From G965215145 sp965215145 (GTDB lineage: Bacteria > Bacteroidota > Rhodothermia > Rhodothermales > JANQRZ01), in contig OZ244038.1 in NCBI GenBank assembly GCA_965215145.1, positions 2,294,001-2,358,000 on the forward strand: a stretch of 64,000 nt of DNA, read 5' to 3'. Position numbers and translations under genes: made by a program. Positions 1-8,121 of this stretch are shown here, piece after piece (the first letter of the stretch is position 1; every line of letters begins with the position of its first letter). The notes under the pieces are model-generated. The model did no database searches. It was not told the origin of the DNA and was given only the letters and a program-made list of their open reading frames with translations.

Positions 1-2439
1 CGCGCGCGCGAGCTCCCGACGCGCGTCGCGGTCACGGACGTGCCCCGGCGGCACCGCCACCTCGGCCGCCTCGACGGCCTCCCGCAGCAAGGGCACGGCC
101 TCCCCCGGACGCCCGCCCATGCGGAGCGCCTCCCCCGCCCCGATCAAGGCGACGACCGTGCTCGCGTGGTGGTCCCCGTAGACGGCCCGCTTGGTGACGA
201 GGGAGCGCCGGTAGAGCTCCAGCGCCTCGTCGAACTTCTCCCGCCCGAGCAGCACGCTCCCCAGCTTGCCCTGGCCGATCGCCACGCTGGGATGGGCCTC
301 CCCGTGGAGCCGGACGTTCCGGGCGAGCGCCTCCCGGCTGAGGGCCTCGGCCTCCTCGGACCGGCCCACGTTGTTCAGGAGCGTCGCCAGGTTCCCCATG
401 CTGATGACGACGCTGGGGTGGAGGTCGCCGTGGAGCTGCTGGTGGAGGGCGAGCCCCTCCCGCATGACGGGCTCCGCCTCCTCGTAGCGGCCGAGGAAGA
501 GGAGGACGCTCCCGAGGTTGTCGAGGTGGATCGGCAGCCCCTCGATGGGCGCGCCGGCGGCCTCGGACGCGGCCCGGTCCGCGGCGATGACGCGGCGGAG
601 GTAAGGGACGGCGGCGGCGTAGTCCCCCCTCCGGAACAGCATGATGGCGAGCTGATTCTGGACCCTCCCGAAGTCCAGCGAGAGCGTGTCGCCAGTGGCT
701 TCGAAGCGCGCGATCGCCTCCGAGAGGAGGCGCTCGGCGGCCTCCAGGTCCCCGCGCTGCCCCCGGATCATGCCGAGGTTGCCGAGGGCGATGGCGTAGG
801 GGATCGGGGCCTCGGCGCGGACGGGCCGGAGCACGTCCGCCGAGCGCTGGAAGAGGGAGTCGGCGCGGGCGAGGTCGCCGAGGCTGCGGTGGGCCTCGGC
901 GACGGCGTCGAGGAGGCGGGCGTGGATGAGGGGCTCGTCCACGAGCTCGGACTCGAGCCGCTCGGCGCCGCGCTGGAGGAGGTCGTTCGCCGTCAGGGAG
1001 TCACCGAGGGCGACGCCGGGCGACGCCCCCTCGAACAGGCTCACGAGGAAGTCGGCGGTCCGCTCGGCCGTCCCGGCCTCGCGCTCGGTGCGAGCCTGGG
1101 CGGCGCGGGCCTCGGCAGCCTGCCAGAGCGCGGCGCCGAGGCCACCCACGAGCGAGAGCACCACGAGCGCCGTGGCAGCGACGCCGGCCCGGTGCCGCCG
1201 GACGAACCGCCCCGCCCGGTACCCGAACGTCGCCGGCCGCGCCGCGACGGGCTCCCCCGCGAGGTGGCGGCGGAGGTCGTCGGCGAGGGCGTCGGCCGAG
1301 GCGTAGCGCCGCTCGGGCCCCTTACGGAGCGCCTTCAGCACGATCCGGTCGAGGTCACCGCGAAGCCGGCGCTGGAGCTGCGGCGGGCTCGCGGCCCGTG
1401 CTGCACCGACCTCCTCCGGCGTCACCGTCCGCGTCTCGCCGTAGGCGCTCCGCCGCTCTCGCGTCTGCACGACGGCCGCGCTCGGCCGGGCTGGCTCCTG
1501 CCCAAGCACGGCCTCGGCCACGGCCTCCGGCCCGCCCCGCGCCAGCGCGTAGGGGCGGTGCCCGGTGAGGAGCTCGAAGAGGAGCACGCCGAGGCTGTAG
1601 ACGTCGGTGGCCGTCGTGACCTCGCCGCCGGTGAACTGCTCGGGCGCGGCGTACTCCGGCGTGAGCGCCCGCCGCCCCTCCGCCGTCAGCGGGACCGTCA
1701 CGCCGGGCTCGTCTTCGAGGAGCTTGGCGAGGCCGAAGTCGAGCAGCACGGGTCGAGGCTCGCGGTCGTCGCTCTCGGTCTCGGCGACGAGGACGTTCGA
1801 GGGCTTGAGGTCGCGGTGGACGACGAGGCGGCGGTGCGCGTGCTCGACGGCGTCGCAGACGGCGAGGAACAGCCGGAGCCGCGCCTCGACGGAGAGGCGG
1901 CGGCGGTCGCAGTAGGCCGTGATCGGCTCGCCGTCGACGTACTCCATCGCCAGCCACGGGAGGCCGTCGGGGAGGACACCGCCGCCGAGGAGCCGGGCGA
2001 TGTTCGGGTGGCGCAGCGCGGCCAGCGCCTGGCGCTCGACGCGGAACCGGACGGCGGCCTCGTCGCCGTAGACGCCGCGGCGGATGAGCTTCACGGCGGC
2101 GGCCTGGCGGTAGGCGCCGTCGGCCCGCTCGGCGCGGTAGACGGCGCCCATCCCGCCGTGGCCGACGAGCTCGCGGAGCCGCCACGGCCCGGCCTCGGCA
2201 ACGGGGGCCGCGTCGGCCCCGTCCGCCGCCCCGCAGACCTCGTCGGCGAGGTCGCCGAAGTACGTGTCGGCCTCGGCGTCGAGGGCGAGGAGGCGCTCGA
2301 CCTCGGCGCGGAGCGCCGGGTCGCCGAGGTCGTCGAGGAAGGCGGCGCGGGTGTCGGCCGGGCGGGCGAGGGCCTCCTCGAAGAGGGCCTTCACGCGGGG
2401 CCAGCGATCGAGCGGCATCGGGGCGGGCGGCGGGGGCAT
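1..2439 (-). CDS. Serine/threonine protein kinase with C-terminal TPR region (partial, runs off left edge)
   Basis: Translating the minus strand from the ATG at 2439 gives an uninterrupted frame to the window edge (813 codons, no stop reached). After an N-terminal segment come a glycine loop (GHGGMGAVY), the catalytic loop HRDLKPSN and DFGLAKL with an APEQ segment, so this is a Hanks-type kinase. A single membrane segment (around TALVVLSLVGGLGAALW) separates it from a helical region resembling tetratricopeptide repeats. AGAGGA lies about nine bases before the ATG and supports this start. It lies 47 bp downstream of an ECF sigma gene on the same strand, a pairing common in Rhodothermales and planctomycetes, and probably transduces a signal in one operon with it. 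The long plus-strand reading frame opposite is an antisense GC artefact. Confidence 0.92.
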   Translation of the reverse strand, partial: MPPPPAPMPLDRWPRVKALFEEALARPADTRAAFLDDLGDPALRAEVERLLALDAEADTYFGDLADEVCGAADGADAAPVAEAGPWRLRELVGHGGMGAVYRAERADGAYRQAAAVKLIRRGVYGDEAAVRFRVERQALAALRHPNIARLLGGGVLPDGLPWLAMEYVDGEPITAYCDRRRLSVEARLRLFLAVCDAVEHAHRRLVVHRDLKPSNVLVAETESDDREPRPVLLDFGLAKLLEDEPGVTVPLTAEGRRALTPEYAAPEQFTGGEVTTATDVYSLGVLLFELLTGHRPYALARGGPEAVAEAVLGQEPARPSAAVVQTRERRSAYGETRTVTPEEVGAARAASPPQLQRRLRGDLDRIVLKALRKGPERRYASADALADDLRRHLAGEPVAARPATFGYRAGRFVRRHRAGVAATALVVLSLVGGLGAALWQAAEARAAQARTEREAGTAERTADFLVSLFEGASPGVALGDSLTANDLLQRGAERLESELVDEPLIHARLLDAVAEAHRSLGDLARADSLFQRSADVLRPVRAEAPIPYAIALGNLGMIRGQRGDLEAAERLLSEAIARFEATGDTLSLDFGRVQNQLAIMLFRRGDYAAAVPYLRRVIAADRAASEAAGAPIEGLPIHLDNLGSVLLFLGRYEEAEPVMREGLALHQQLHGDLHPSVVISMGNLATLLNNVGRSEEAEALSREALARNVRLHGEAHPSVAIGQGKLGSVLLGREKFDEALELYRRSLVTKRAVYGDHHASTVVALIGAGEALRMGGRPGEAVPLLREAVEAAEVAVPPGHVRDRDARRELARA

Positions 2440-2486
2440 GGGGGTCGTCCTCTATCTACCGGATTCCGGTGCCGGATGCGCCATTT

Positions 2487-3077
2487 TCAACCCGGGTCCC
2501 CGAGGTGGTCGTCCCGGAGCTCGCCGTAGAGCCACGCGCGGGCGGCGGCCCAGTCGCGCGTGACGGTGCGGCGGCTGAGCCCGAGCGCCTCGGCGGTCTC
2601 CTCGGCCGAGAGCCCCCCGAAGAACCGGCACTCGACGGTCCGCGCGGCGCGCTCGTCGGCGGCGGCCAGCCGCTCTAGGGCCTCGTCGAGGGCCAGCAGC
2701 TCCTCCGCCCGCTCCTCCGGGACGAGGCGGGCCTCCTCGAGCGGGAGGTCGGCCTGCCCGCCGCCGCGCTTCTGCGCCGCCTGCCGCTCGGCGTAGTTGA
2801 CGAGGAGGTGCCGCATGGCCTTCGCCGCGACGGCCAGGAAGTGCGCGCGGCCCTCGTAGGCCCCGCCGCCCCCGACGAGCTTGAGGTACGCCTCGTGGAC
2901 GAGGGCCGTGGTGTTCAACGTCTCGTTGCCGTGCCAGCGGGCACGCTGCTGGTGCGCCAGCCCGCGCAGCTCGGCGTAAACGTGGCCGAAGAGCGCGTCG
3001 TCGTCCAGCGTCTCGCCACGGGCGAGCGCGCCGAGGAGCAGGGTGACCTCGTGGGAGGAGCCGGAGGAGCCAGGCAT
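2487..3077 (-). CDS. ECF-subfamily RNA polymerase sigma factor, kinase-associated type
   Basis: The protein of about 196 residues has a sigma-70 region 2 (ALFGHVYAELRGLAHQQ, TTALVHEAYLKL) and a C-terminal region 4 helix-turn-helix (LSAEETAEALGLSRRTVTRD). The segment between them (HFLAVAAKAMRHLLVNYAERQ) is typical of the ECF subgroup encoded next to Ser/Thr kinases. The start used is the ATG at 3077 (MPGSSG); an in-frame ATG at 3116 would add 13 residues with no better ribosome site. The TPR kinase gene follows after 47 bp, so the two are probably cotranscribed. Target promoters are unknown. No anti-sigma factor is visible, so control through the kinase is an inference from synteny. Confidence 0.9.
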   Translation of the reverse strand: MPGSSGSSHEVTLLLGALARGETLDDDALFGHVYAELRGLAHQQRARWHGNETLNTTALVHEAYLKLVGGGGAYEGRAHFLAVAAKAMRHLLVNYAERQAAQKRGGGQADLPLEEARLVPEERAEELLALDEALERLAAADERAARTVECRFFGGLSAEETAEALGLSRRTVTRDWAAARAWLYGELRDDHLGDPG

Positions 3078-3262
3078 GGTCGGCTGGGGGAGGTCGGGGG
3101 GGGCGAGGGTGAGCATGGCCTGCAGGGTTAATTAAACACGGGTAAGTCGGGAAAGCAAGGCTCCGAAGCGCCTGGCTTTTCCTCAGACACCTCCCTCCGG
3201 CGCGTGCAACCCCGAGGCTGAATTCAGTTGAATTCAGGCGTGTCGCGCAGCCTCCCCCACAG
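3078..3262. other. Intergenic region between sigma gene and glmM
   Basis: This gap holds the upstream region of the sigma gene and the region downstream of glmM's minus-strand stop. It contains an AT-rich TTAATTAA at 3127-3134 and two overlapping copies of the palindrome CTGAATTCAG near 3220-3238. No gene, clear promoter or terminator could be assigned. Confidence 0.4.
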
Positions 3263-4645
3263 CTAGGCCGCCTTCATCTCCCCGATGAACCGCTCGGCCA
3301 GCGCCGCCGCCCCGGCCTCGGTGCGCGCCTCGGCGTAGATGCGGATGATGGGCTCCGTGTTCGAGGTCCGCATGTGGACCCAGCCCTCGGGGAGGTCCAC
3401 CTTCACCCCGTCCACCGTCGAGACCTCCGCGTCGGCGTCGGCCTCATAGCGCGCGCGCATCGCGCCGAGGACGGCCTGCGCGTCGAGGCCGTCGAGGGGG
3501 AGCTTGTTTTTCGAGATGTGGTACGCGGGGTAGCCCGCGCCGATCTCGGAGAGCCTCTGCCCCGTCTCGGCGAGGAACTGGAGCACGATGGCGCTCCCGA
3601 CGAGGGCGTCGCGGCCGTGGTGGAGCGCCGGCAGGATGACGCCGCCATTGCCCTCGCCGCCGAGCACGGCGCCGACCTCCCGCATCTTCTCCACCACGTT
3701 CACCTCGCCGACGGCGCTGCGGTGCACCGGCTGCCCGTGGCGCGCCATCACGTCCTCGATCAGCCGGCTCGACGAGAGGTTCGTCACGAACGGCCCCGGC
3801 GTCTTCCCCATCAGGAAGTCCGCCGCGACGACCTGCGTCCGCTCCTCCCCGAAGAACACCCCGCCGTCGGCGATCAGCGCGAGGCGGTCGGCGTCGGGGT
3901 CCACGACGAGGCCGAGGTCGGCGCCGAGCTCCTCTACCAGCGCCGTCGTCTCCGTCAGGTTCTCCGGCAGCGGCTCGGCCTCGTGGGCGAAGAGCCCCGT
4001 CGGCTCGCCGTTGACAACGTGGACGTCCTCGACGCCGAGCCTCTCCAGCAGCGCCGGCAGCGCGATCCCCCCGACCGAGTTGATCCCGTCCACGACCACC
4101 TTGAAATCGGCCGCTCCGATCACCTCCGGGTCGATGTACGGGAGCGCGACGATCTCGTCGATGTGGTACTCCAGGAAGTCCTCCTCGCGGTAGGAGCCGA
4201 TCTGGTCGAAGGGGACGGTGTAGTCGGCGGCGCCCCGCTCCAGCTCCGCGGCGCGGTCGAGGACGTCCTGGCCGGCGGCGGCGGAGAGGAACTCCCCGCG
4301 CTCGTCGAGGAGCTTGAGCGCGTTCCACTCGGCGGGGTTGTGGGAGGCGGAGAGGATGATGCCGCCGTCGGCCTCGGCCTTCAGCACGGCCATCTCGACC
4401 GTCGGCGTCGTGGCGAGCCCGGCGTCGACCACGTCGCAGCCAGTAGCCTGGAGGGCGGCCGTCACGAGGCGGGCGCAGAGCGGCCCCGTGACGCGCCCGT
4501 CCCGTCCGACGACGACCGCGGGCTTGTGGCCGACGCGGTCGCGCTGCCACGCGCCGTAGGCCGAGGCGTAGCGGACGAGGGCGGCCGGCGTGAGGCCGTC
4601 GCCGAAGACGCCGCGGATGCCGGAGATGGAGGCGATGAGAGGCAT
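3263..4645 (-). CDS. glmM: Phosphoglucosamine mutase (alpha-D-phosphohexomutase family)
   Basis: It is predicted to interconvert glucosamine-6-phosphate and glucosamine-1-phosphate for UDP-GlcNAc, peptidoglycan and LPS synthesis in the cytosol. The 460-residue product (start ATG 4645, MPLIASISGIRG) has the phosphoserine loop SASHNP with catalytic Ser about residue 101, the Mg-binding DPDADR loop, the sugar loop GGEGNGG and the phosphate-binding RTSNTEP. The GGEGNGG form is the one found in Bacteroidota GlmM proteins. Length matches the family (about 445-465). An upstream extension of the frame to 4957 overlaps the divergent ctaB and is rejected. A phosphoglucomutase/phosphomannomutase activity cannot be excluded from motifs alone. 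Confidence 0.88.
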   Translation of the reverse strand: MPLIASISGIRGVFGDGLTPAALVRYASAYGAWQRDRVGHKPAVVVGRDGRVTGPLCARLVTAALQATGCDVVDAGLATTPTVEMAVLKAEADGGIILSASHNPAEWNALKLLDERGEFLSAAAGQDVLDRAAELERGAADYTVPFDQIGSYREEDFLEYHIDEIVALPYIDPEVIGAADFKVVVDGINSVGGIALPALLERLGVEDVHVVNGEPTGLFAHEAEPLPENLTETTALVEELGADLGLVVDPDADRLALIADGGVFFGEERTQVVAADFLMGKTPGPFVTNLSSSRLIEDVMARHGQPVHRSAVGEVNVVEKMREVGAVLGGEGNGGVILPALHHGRDALVGSAIVLQFLAETGQRLSEIGAGYPAYHISKNKLPLDGLDAQAVLGAMRARYEADADAEVSTVDGVKVDLPEGWVHMRTSNTEPIIRIYAEARTEAGAAALAERFIGEMKAA

Positions 4646-4814
4646 GGTGGAGGGGGTAGAGGGGGTGAGGGGAATGGAGGAAGCTAGGGGCGGCCTCGGA
4701 GGCCGGGACCCCACCGCCCGCCGGCTCCCCCAAACTCCCCGGTTCTTGACGAACAGGGCCTCCGGGGCGCGGTTCATTGGGGGCCGCCGCCCCTCCCACC
4801 CTGCGCCCCTCCGC

Positions 4815-5765
4815 ATGCGCGACGCCGACGCCGCAGCCGTCCTTCCACGCCGGGCTCCCGCTCGACCGGCGGGGCGCCCGGCGTCGGCCGAGCCCGGCCT
4901 GCTGGCGGACCTCTGGGAGCTCCTGAAGCCCGGCATCACCGGGTTCGTCGTCGCCACGGCCGCGGCGGGCTACCTCGTCGGCGCCCCGGCGGGGGTGGAC
5001 GGGCCGACGCTGGCGGCGCTGCTCGTGGGGACGGCGCTGACGGCCGGCGGCAGCGGCGCGCTGAACCACTTCCTGGAGCGGGGCCGCGACGCGCAGATGA
5101 AGCGGACGCGGGACCGCCCGCTCCCCGCGGGCCGCCTCTCCCCCGCCTTCGTGCTGGCCTACGGCGTCGGCGTGCTCGGGATCGGGCTCGCCATCTTGGC
5201 GGTCCTCACGAACGGGCTCACGGCAGCGCTCGCTGGGGGCACCGCCGCGGCGTACCTCGCGCTCTACACCCCGCTCAAGCGGCTCTCGGCGTGGAACACC
5301 CTCGTCGGCGCGGTGCCGGGGGCGCTGCCGGCGCTCGGGGGCTACGCCGCCGCCACGGGCGGGCTCGGCGTCGGCGGGTGGGCCGTGTTCGCCATCGTGT
5401 TCCTGTGGCAGTTCCCCCACTTCCTCTCGCTGGCGTGGATGTACCGCGAGGACTACGCGCGCGGCGGCTTCGCCATGCTCCCCGTCCGCCGGCCCGACGG
5501 GCTCGCCACGGCGCGCGTCGCGCTCGGGGCCGCGCTGGCGCTGCTCCTGGCCGGCATCGTCCCGGCCGCGCTCGGCCTCGCCGGGGGGCTCTACTTCGCG
5601 GGGATGCTCGCGCTCGGGACGTGGTTCACGCTGCCGGCCTTCTCGTTCGCCGCCGAGCCGACGCCGCAGCGCGCCCGCCGGCTCCTGCTCGCCTCCATCG
5701 CCTACGTGCCGGCGTTCTTCGCGCTCGTCGCCCTGGACTACGTCCTGCGGCTGGCCGTCGGATGA
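4815..5765 (+). CDS. ctaB: Protoheme IX farnesyltransferase (heme O synthase)
   Basis: It is predicted to attach a farnesyl group to heme B to give heme O for cytochrome oxidase. The 316-residue protein is a UbiA-type prenyltransferase with about eight to nine membrane segments. The first active-site loop is NHFLERGRDAQMKRTRDRP; the usual first Asp of N-x3-D-x3-D is Glu here, while the second Asp and the M-x-RT-x2-RP tail are intact. The second loop includes WQFPHFLSLAWMYREDYARGG. The start is ATG 4815, as the frame further upstream overlaps glmM. It heads a plus-strand unit followed after 10 bp by an ABC transporter pair. The 169-bp gap to glmM must hold divergent promoters. Confidence 0.92.
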   Translation: MRDADAAAVLPRRAPARPAGRPASAEPGLLADLWELLKPGITGFVVATAAAGYLVGAPAGVDGPTLAALLVGTALTAGGSGALNHFLERGRDAQMKRTRDRPLPAGRLSPAFVLAYGVGVLGIGLAILAVLTNGLTAALAGGTAAAYLALYTPLKRLSAWNTLVGAVPGALPALGGYAAATGGLGVGGWAVFAIVFLWQFPHFLSLAWMYREDYARGGFAMLPVRRPDGLATARVALGAALALLLAGIVPAALGLAGGLYFAGMLALGTWFTLPAFSFAAEPTPQRARRLLLASIAYVPAFFALVALDYVLRLAVG

Positions 5766-5775
5766 GCGCCGCCGC

Positions 5776-6729
5776 ATGAACACCGCGCCGCTGGAGGTCC
5801 AGGATCTCGCGTTCCGCTACGGCGAGCGCCGCGCCCTCGACGGGGTGACGTTCGCCGTCCGCCCGGGCGAGCTGTTCGGGCTGCTGGGGCCGAACGGCGG
5901 GGGGAAGACGACGCTGTTCCGCGTCGTGACGACGCTGGCGCCGCCGGCCGAGGGCGCTGCCCGCGTGTTCGGGGACGACGTCGTGACTGACCCCACCGCC
6001 GTCCGTCGGAGCCTCGGGGTCGTGTTCCAGCAGCCGGCCCTCGACGCCGAGCTGACCGTCCGCGAGAACCTCCGCTTCCACGGCGCCCTCGTCGGCCTCG
6101 CCGCGCGCGATTTGGACCGGCGCATCGCCGAGACGCTCGACCGGTTCGGCCTCGCCGACCGCGCCGGCGACCGGGTGAAGACGCTCTCGGGCGGCCTCAC
6201 CCGCCGCGCCGACCTCGCCCGCGGCCTCCTCCACCGCCCCCCGCTCCTCCTCCTCGACGAGCCGACCACCGGCCTCGACCCGACGGCCCGACGCGGGCTG
6301 TGGGACGCGCTCGTCCGCCTCCGCCGCGACCGGGGCACCGCCGTCGTCGTGGCGACGCACCTGATGGAGGAGGCCGAGCGCTGCGACCGCGTCGGCATCC
6401 TCGACCGGGGCCGGCTCGTCGCCCTCGGCCGCCCGGACGACCTCCGCGCCGAGCTCGGCGCGGAGGCGCTGTGGTTGGAATCCAAACACCCCGCCACGCT
6501 CCGCGAGCTCCTGGCCGACCGGCTCGGGATCGCGGCCCGCCCCGTCGGCGCGGCGCTGCTCGTAGAGACCGAGGACGCGCCCGCCGCGCTGGCCCGCGTG
6601 CTCGCCGCCTTCCCGGATGACATCGAGGCCGCGACCGTCCGCCGCCCCACGCTGGACGACGTCTTCGCTTCGAGGACGGAGGCGCGATTCGAAGAAGAAG
6701 GGCGCCCCGAACCGGCCCTTTCCTCCTGA
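5776..6729 (+). CDS. ABC transporter ATP-binding protein
   Basis: The cytosolic ATPase subunit (317 residues) shows Walker A GPNGGGKTT, Q-loop VVFQQPALD, signature LSGGLTRR, Walker B LLLLDEPTTGLD and switch His in VVVATHLMEEAERCD. It belongs to the DrrA/CcmA-like export group. The C-terminal domain of about 90 residues is typical of ABC-2 exporters. The gene starts 10 bp after ctaB and is followed by the matching permease, so the three are probably one operon. A role linked to oxidase or heme biogenesis is suggested only by this position; the substrate cannot be read from sequence. Confidence 0.92.
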   Translation: MNTAPLEVQDLAFRYGERRALDGVTFAVRPGELFGLLGPNGGGKTTLFRVVTTLAPPAEGAARVFGDDVVTDPTAVRRSLGVVFQQPALDAELTVRENLRFHGALVGLAARDLDRRIAETLDRFGLADRAGDRVKTLSGGLTRRADLARGLLHRPPLLLLDEPTTGLDPTARRGLWDALVRLRRDRGTAVVVATHLMEEAERCDRVGILDRGRLVALGRPDDLRAELGAEALWLESKHPATLRELLADRLGIAARPVGAALLVETEDAPAALARVLAAFPDDIEAATVRRPTLDDVFASRTEARFEEEGRPEPALSS

Positions 6730-6799
6730 AACGAAGAGGGGAAGAACGGATGACGGGCTCGCCTCCTTCCTCCTCTCCCTCTCCTCCATTCTTCCGCTC

Positions 6800-7594
6800 A
6801 TGGCCCTAGCCGTCGTCCGCGCGCTGTGGCAGCGCGAGATCGTCAAGTTCCTCCGCGACCGGAGCCGGTTGGTCGGCGCGCTCGTGCAGCCGCTGGGGTT
6901 CTGGCTCCTGCTCGGGGTCGGGTTCTACGGGGCGTTCGAGATGCCCGGCGCCGAGGCCGACCCCGCGCTCGCCGCCGTGGGCTACCTCGAGTACCTCTTC
7001 CCCGGCATCATCGCGCTCGTGCTGCTCTTCACCGCCATCTTCTCCACGATCTCCGTGGTCGAGGAGCGGCAGGCGGGGTTCCTGCAGGCAACGCTCGTGG
7101 CGCCTGTTCCGCGCGTGGCCGTCGTGTTCGGCCTCGTCTCCGGCGGGGCGACGCTGGCCGTCGCCGAGGCCGCGCTGTTTCTGCTGCTCGCCCCCACCGT
7201 CGGGCTGGCGCCGACGCTACCGGGCGTGCTCGTCGCGCTCGCCGCCGCCGCGGCGATGGCGCTGACGTTCACGGCGCTCGGGTTCGTGATCGCCTGGCGG
7301 CTCGACACGACGCGGGGGTTCCACGCGGTGATGAACCTGTTCCTGCTCCCTATGTGGTTCCTCTCGGGCGCGTTCTTCCCACCGGAGAGCGTTTTACCTG
7401 CGCTCCGCTGGGCCGTCTACCTCGACCCCGCGACCTACGGCGTGGCAGCGCTCCGGCAGGGCCTCTACCTCCCGGCCGAGGCGCCGGGCGTGGCGCTGCC
7501 GCTGGGGCTCTCGCTCGGGGCCTCCGTCGGGTTCGCCGCGCTCGTGCTGGCGCTGGCGGTGTGGACCGTGCGGCGCCCGCTGTTCCGGGGGTAG
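6800..7594 (+). CDS. ABC-2 type transporter permease
   Basis: The 264-residue protein has six hydrophobic segments, with the conserved ABC-2 core around GFLQATLVAPVPR and the late motif LPMWFLSGAFFPPES before the last helices. It should form the membrane half of the exporter with the ATPase encoded 70 bp upstream. ATG 6800 (MALAVVRALWQREI) is used because the frame upstream of it runs through the ATPase gene. A broken YqaA-like gene starts six bp after its stop. The substrate is unknown. Confidence 0.88.
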   Translation: MALAVVRALWQREIVKFLRDRSRLVGALVQPLGFWLLLGVGFYGAFEMPGAEADPALAAVGYLEYLFPGIIALVLLFTAIFSTISVVEERQAGFLQATLVAPVPRVAVVFGLVSGGATLAVAEAALFLLLAPTVGLAPTLPGVLVALAAAAAMALTFTALGFVIAWRLDTTRGFHAVMNLFLLPMWFLSGAFFPPESVLPALRWAVYLDPATYGVAALRQGLYLPAEAPGVALPLGLSLGASVGFAALVLALAVWTVRRPLFRG

Positions 7595-7600
7595 CCCGCG

Positions 7601-7931
7601 ATGAGCGCGGCGCTGGCGGCGGGGATGCCGGTGGCCGAGGCGCTCGCGGCGGCCTCGCTGGGGAACGGCCTCGCGTGCCTCGTCAACTACGGCCTCGGCC
7701 GCTTCCCCACGACCGGATGCGCCCCCGGCTGGAGCGGGCAGGGGGGGCCGGCAGGCGCTGCGGGGGATGGAGCGGTGGGGGGCGCCGAGCCCGCTGCTCT
7801 CGTGGGCGCCCGTCGTCGGCGACCCGCTGACGGTGGTGGCGGGGCTGGCGCGCGCACCGCCTTCGACCTTTGCCGCCGTGGTGCTGCCGCTGCGCGTGCT
7901 GCGCTACGCCCTCATCGCGGGGCTGTTCTGA
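7601..7931 (+). pseudogene. Frame-broken remnant of a YqaA/DedA-like small membrane protein
   Basis: Three reading frames together spell a YqaA-type protein. The first gives LAAASLGNGLACLVNYGLGR, the second continues LPHDRMRPRLERAG, and after a run of seven G (7741-7747) the third gives RWGAPSPLLSWAPVVGDPL followed by a final helix ending RYALIAGLF and a TGA at 7929-7931. Two frame changes are needed (near 7700 and at the G-run). The N-terminal helix usual in the family is missing too. It sits six bp after the ABC permease. It could be a decayed gene, or a real gene with homopolymer sequencing errors; the missing N-terminus favours decay. Confidence 0.65.
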
Positions 7932-7956
7932 GGCGAAGGGTCCGAGGTCGGCCTCC

Positions 7957-8052
7957 GTAGGGGCACGGCGGTGCCGTGCCCGGACTCGGCTCTTCGCGCT
8001 GCCGCAGCAGGGCGAGGCCCAGCGGAGCGACCTGCGCTCCGCTCGCCCCTAC
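7957..8052. repeat. Expanded member of the GTAGGGGC/GCCCCTAC palindrome family
   Basis: The outer arms GTAGGGGC (7957-7964) and GCCCCTAC (8045-8052) match the seven-member family seen elsewhere in the window. The 80-bp interior folds into two smaller hairpins: GGGCACGGC/GCCGTGCCC around 7962-7982 and AGCGGAGCG/CGCTCCGCT around 8020-8043. It lies between the YqaA remnant and rlmN, in the rlmN leader. Confidence 0.65.
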
Positions 8053-8121
8053 GGGTGCTGTATTCACCGCCACTCCGGCGCCCCCCATGAACCTCGCCTA
8101 CGCCCTCGGCTTTTTAGGAGC

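Noticed and set aside
40..2529. Long plus-strand open frame of over 800 codons opposite the kinase
   Set aside because: It is antisense to a kinase with full catalytic motifs; long empty antisense frames are usual in DNA this GC-rich, and its translation is Arg/Glu/Gly-rich without domains.
3374..5783. Long frames on both strands over glmM and ctaB
   Set aside because: They overlap genes with complete motifs in the correct frames; composition is typical of shadow frames.
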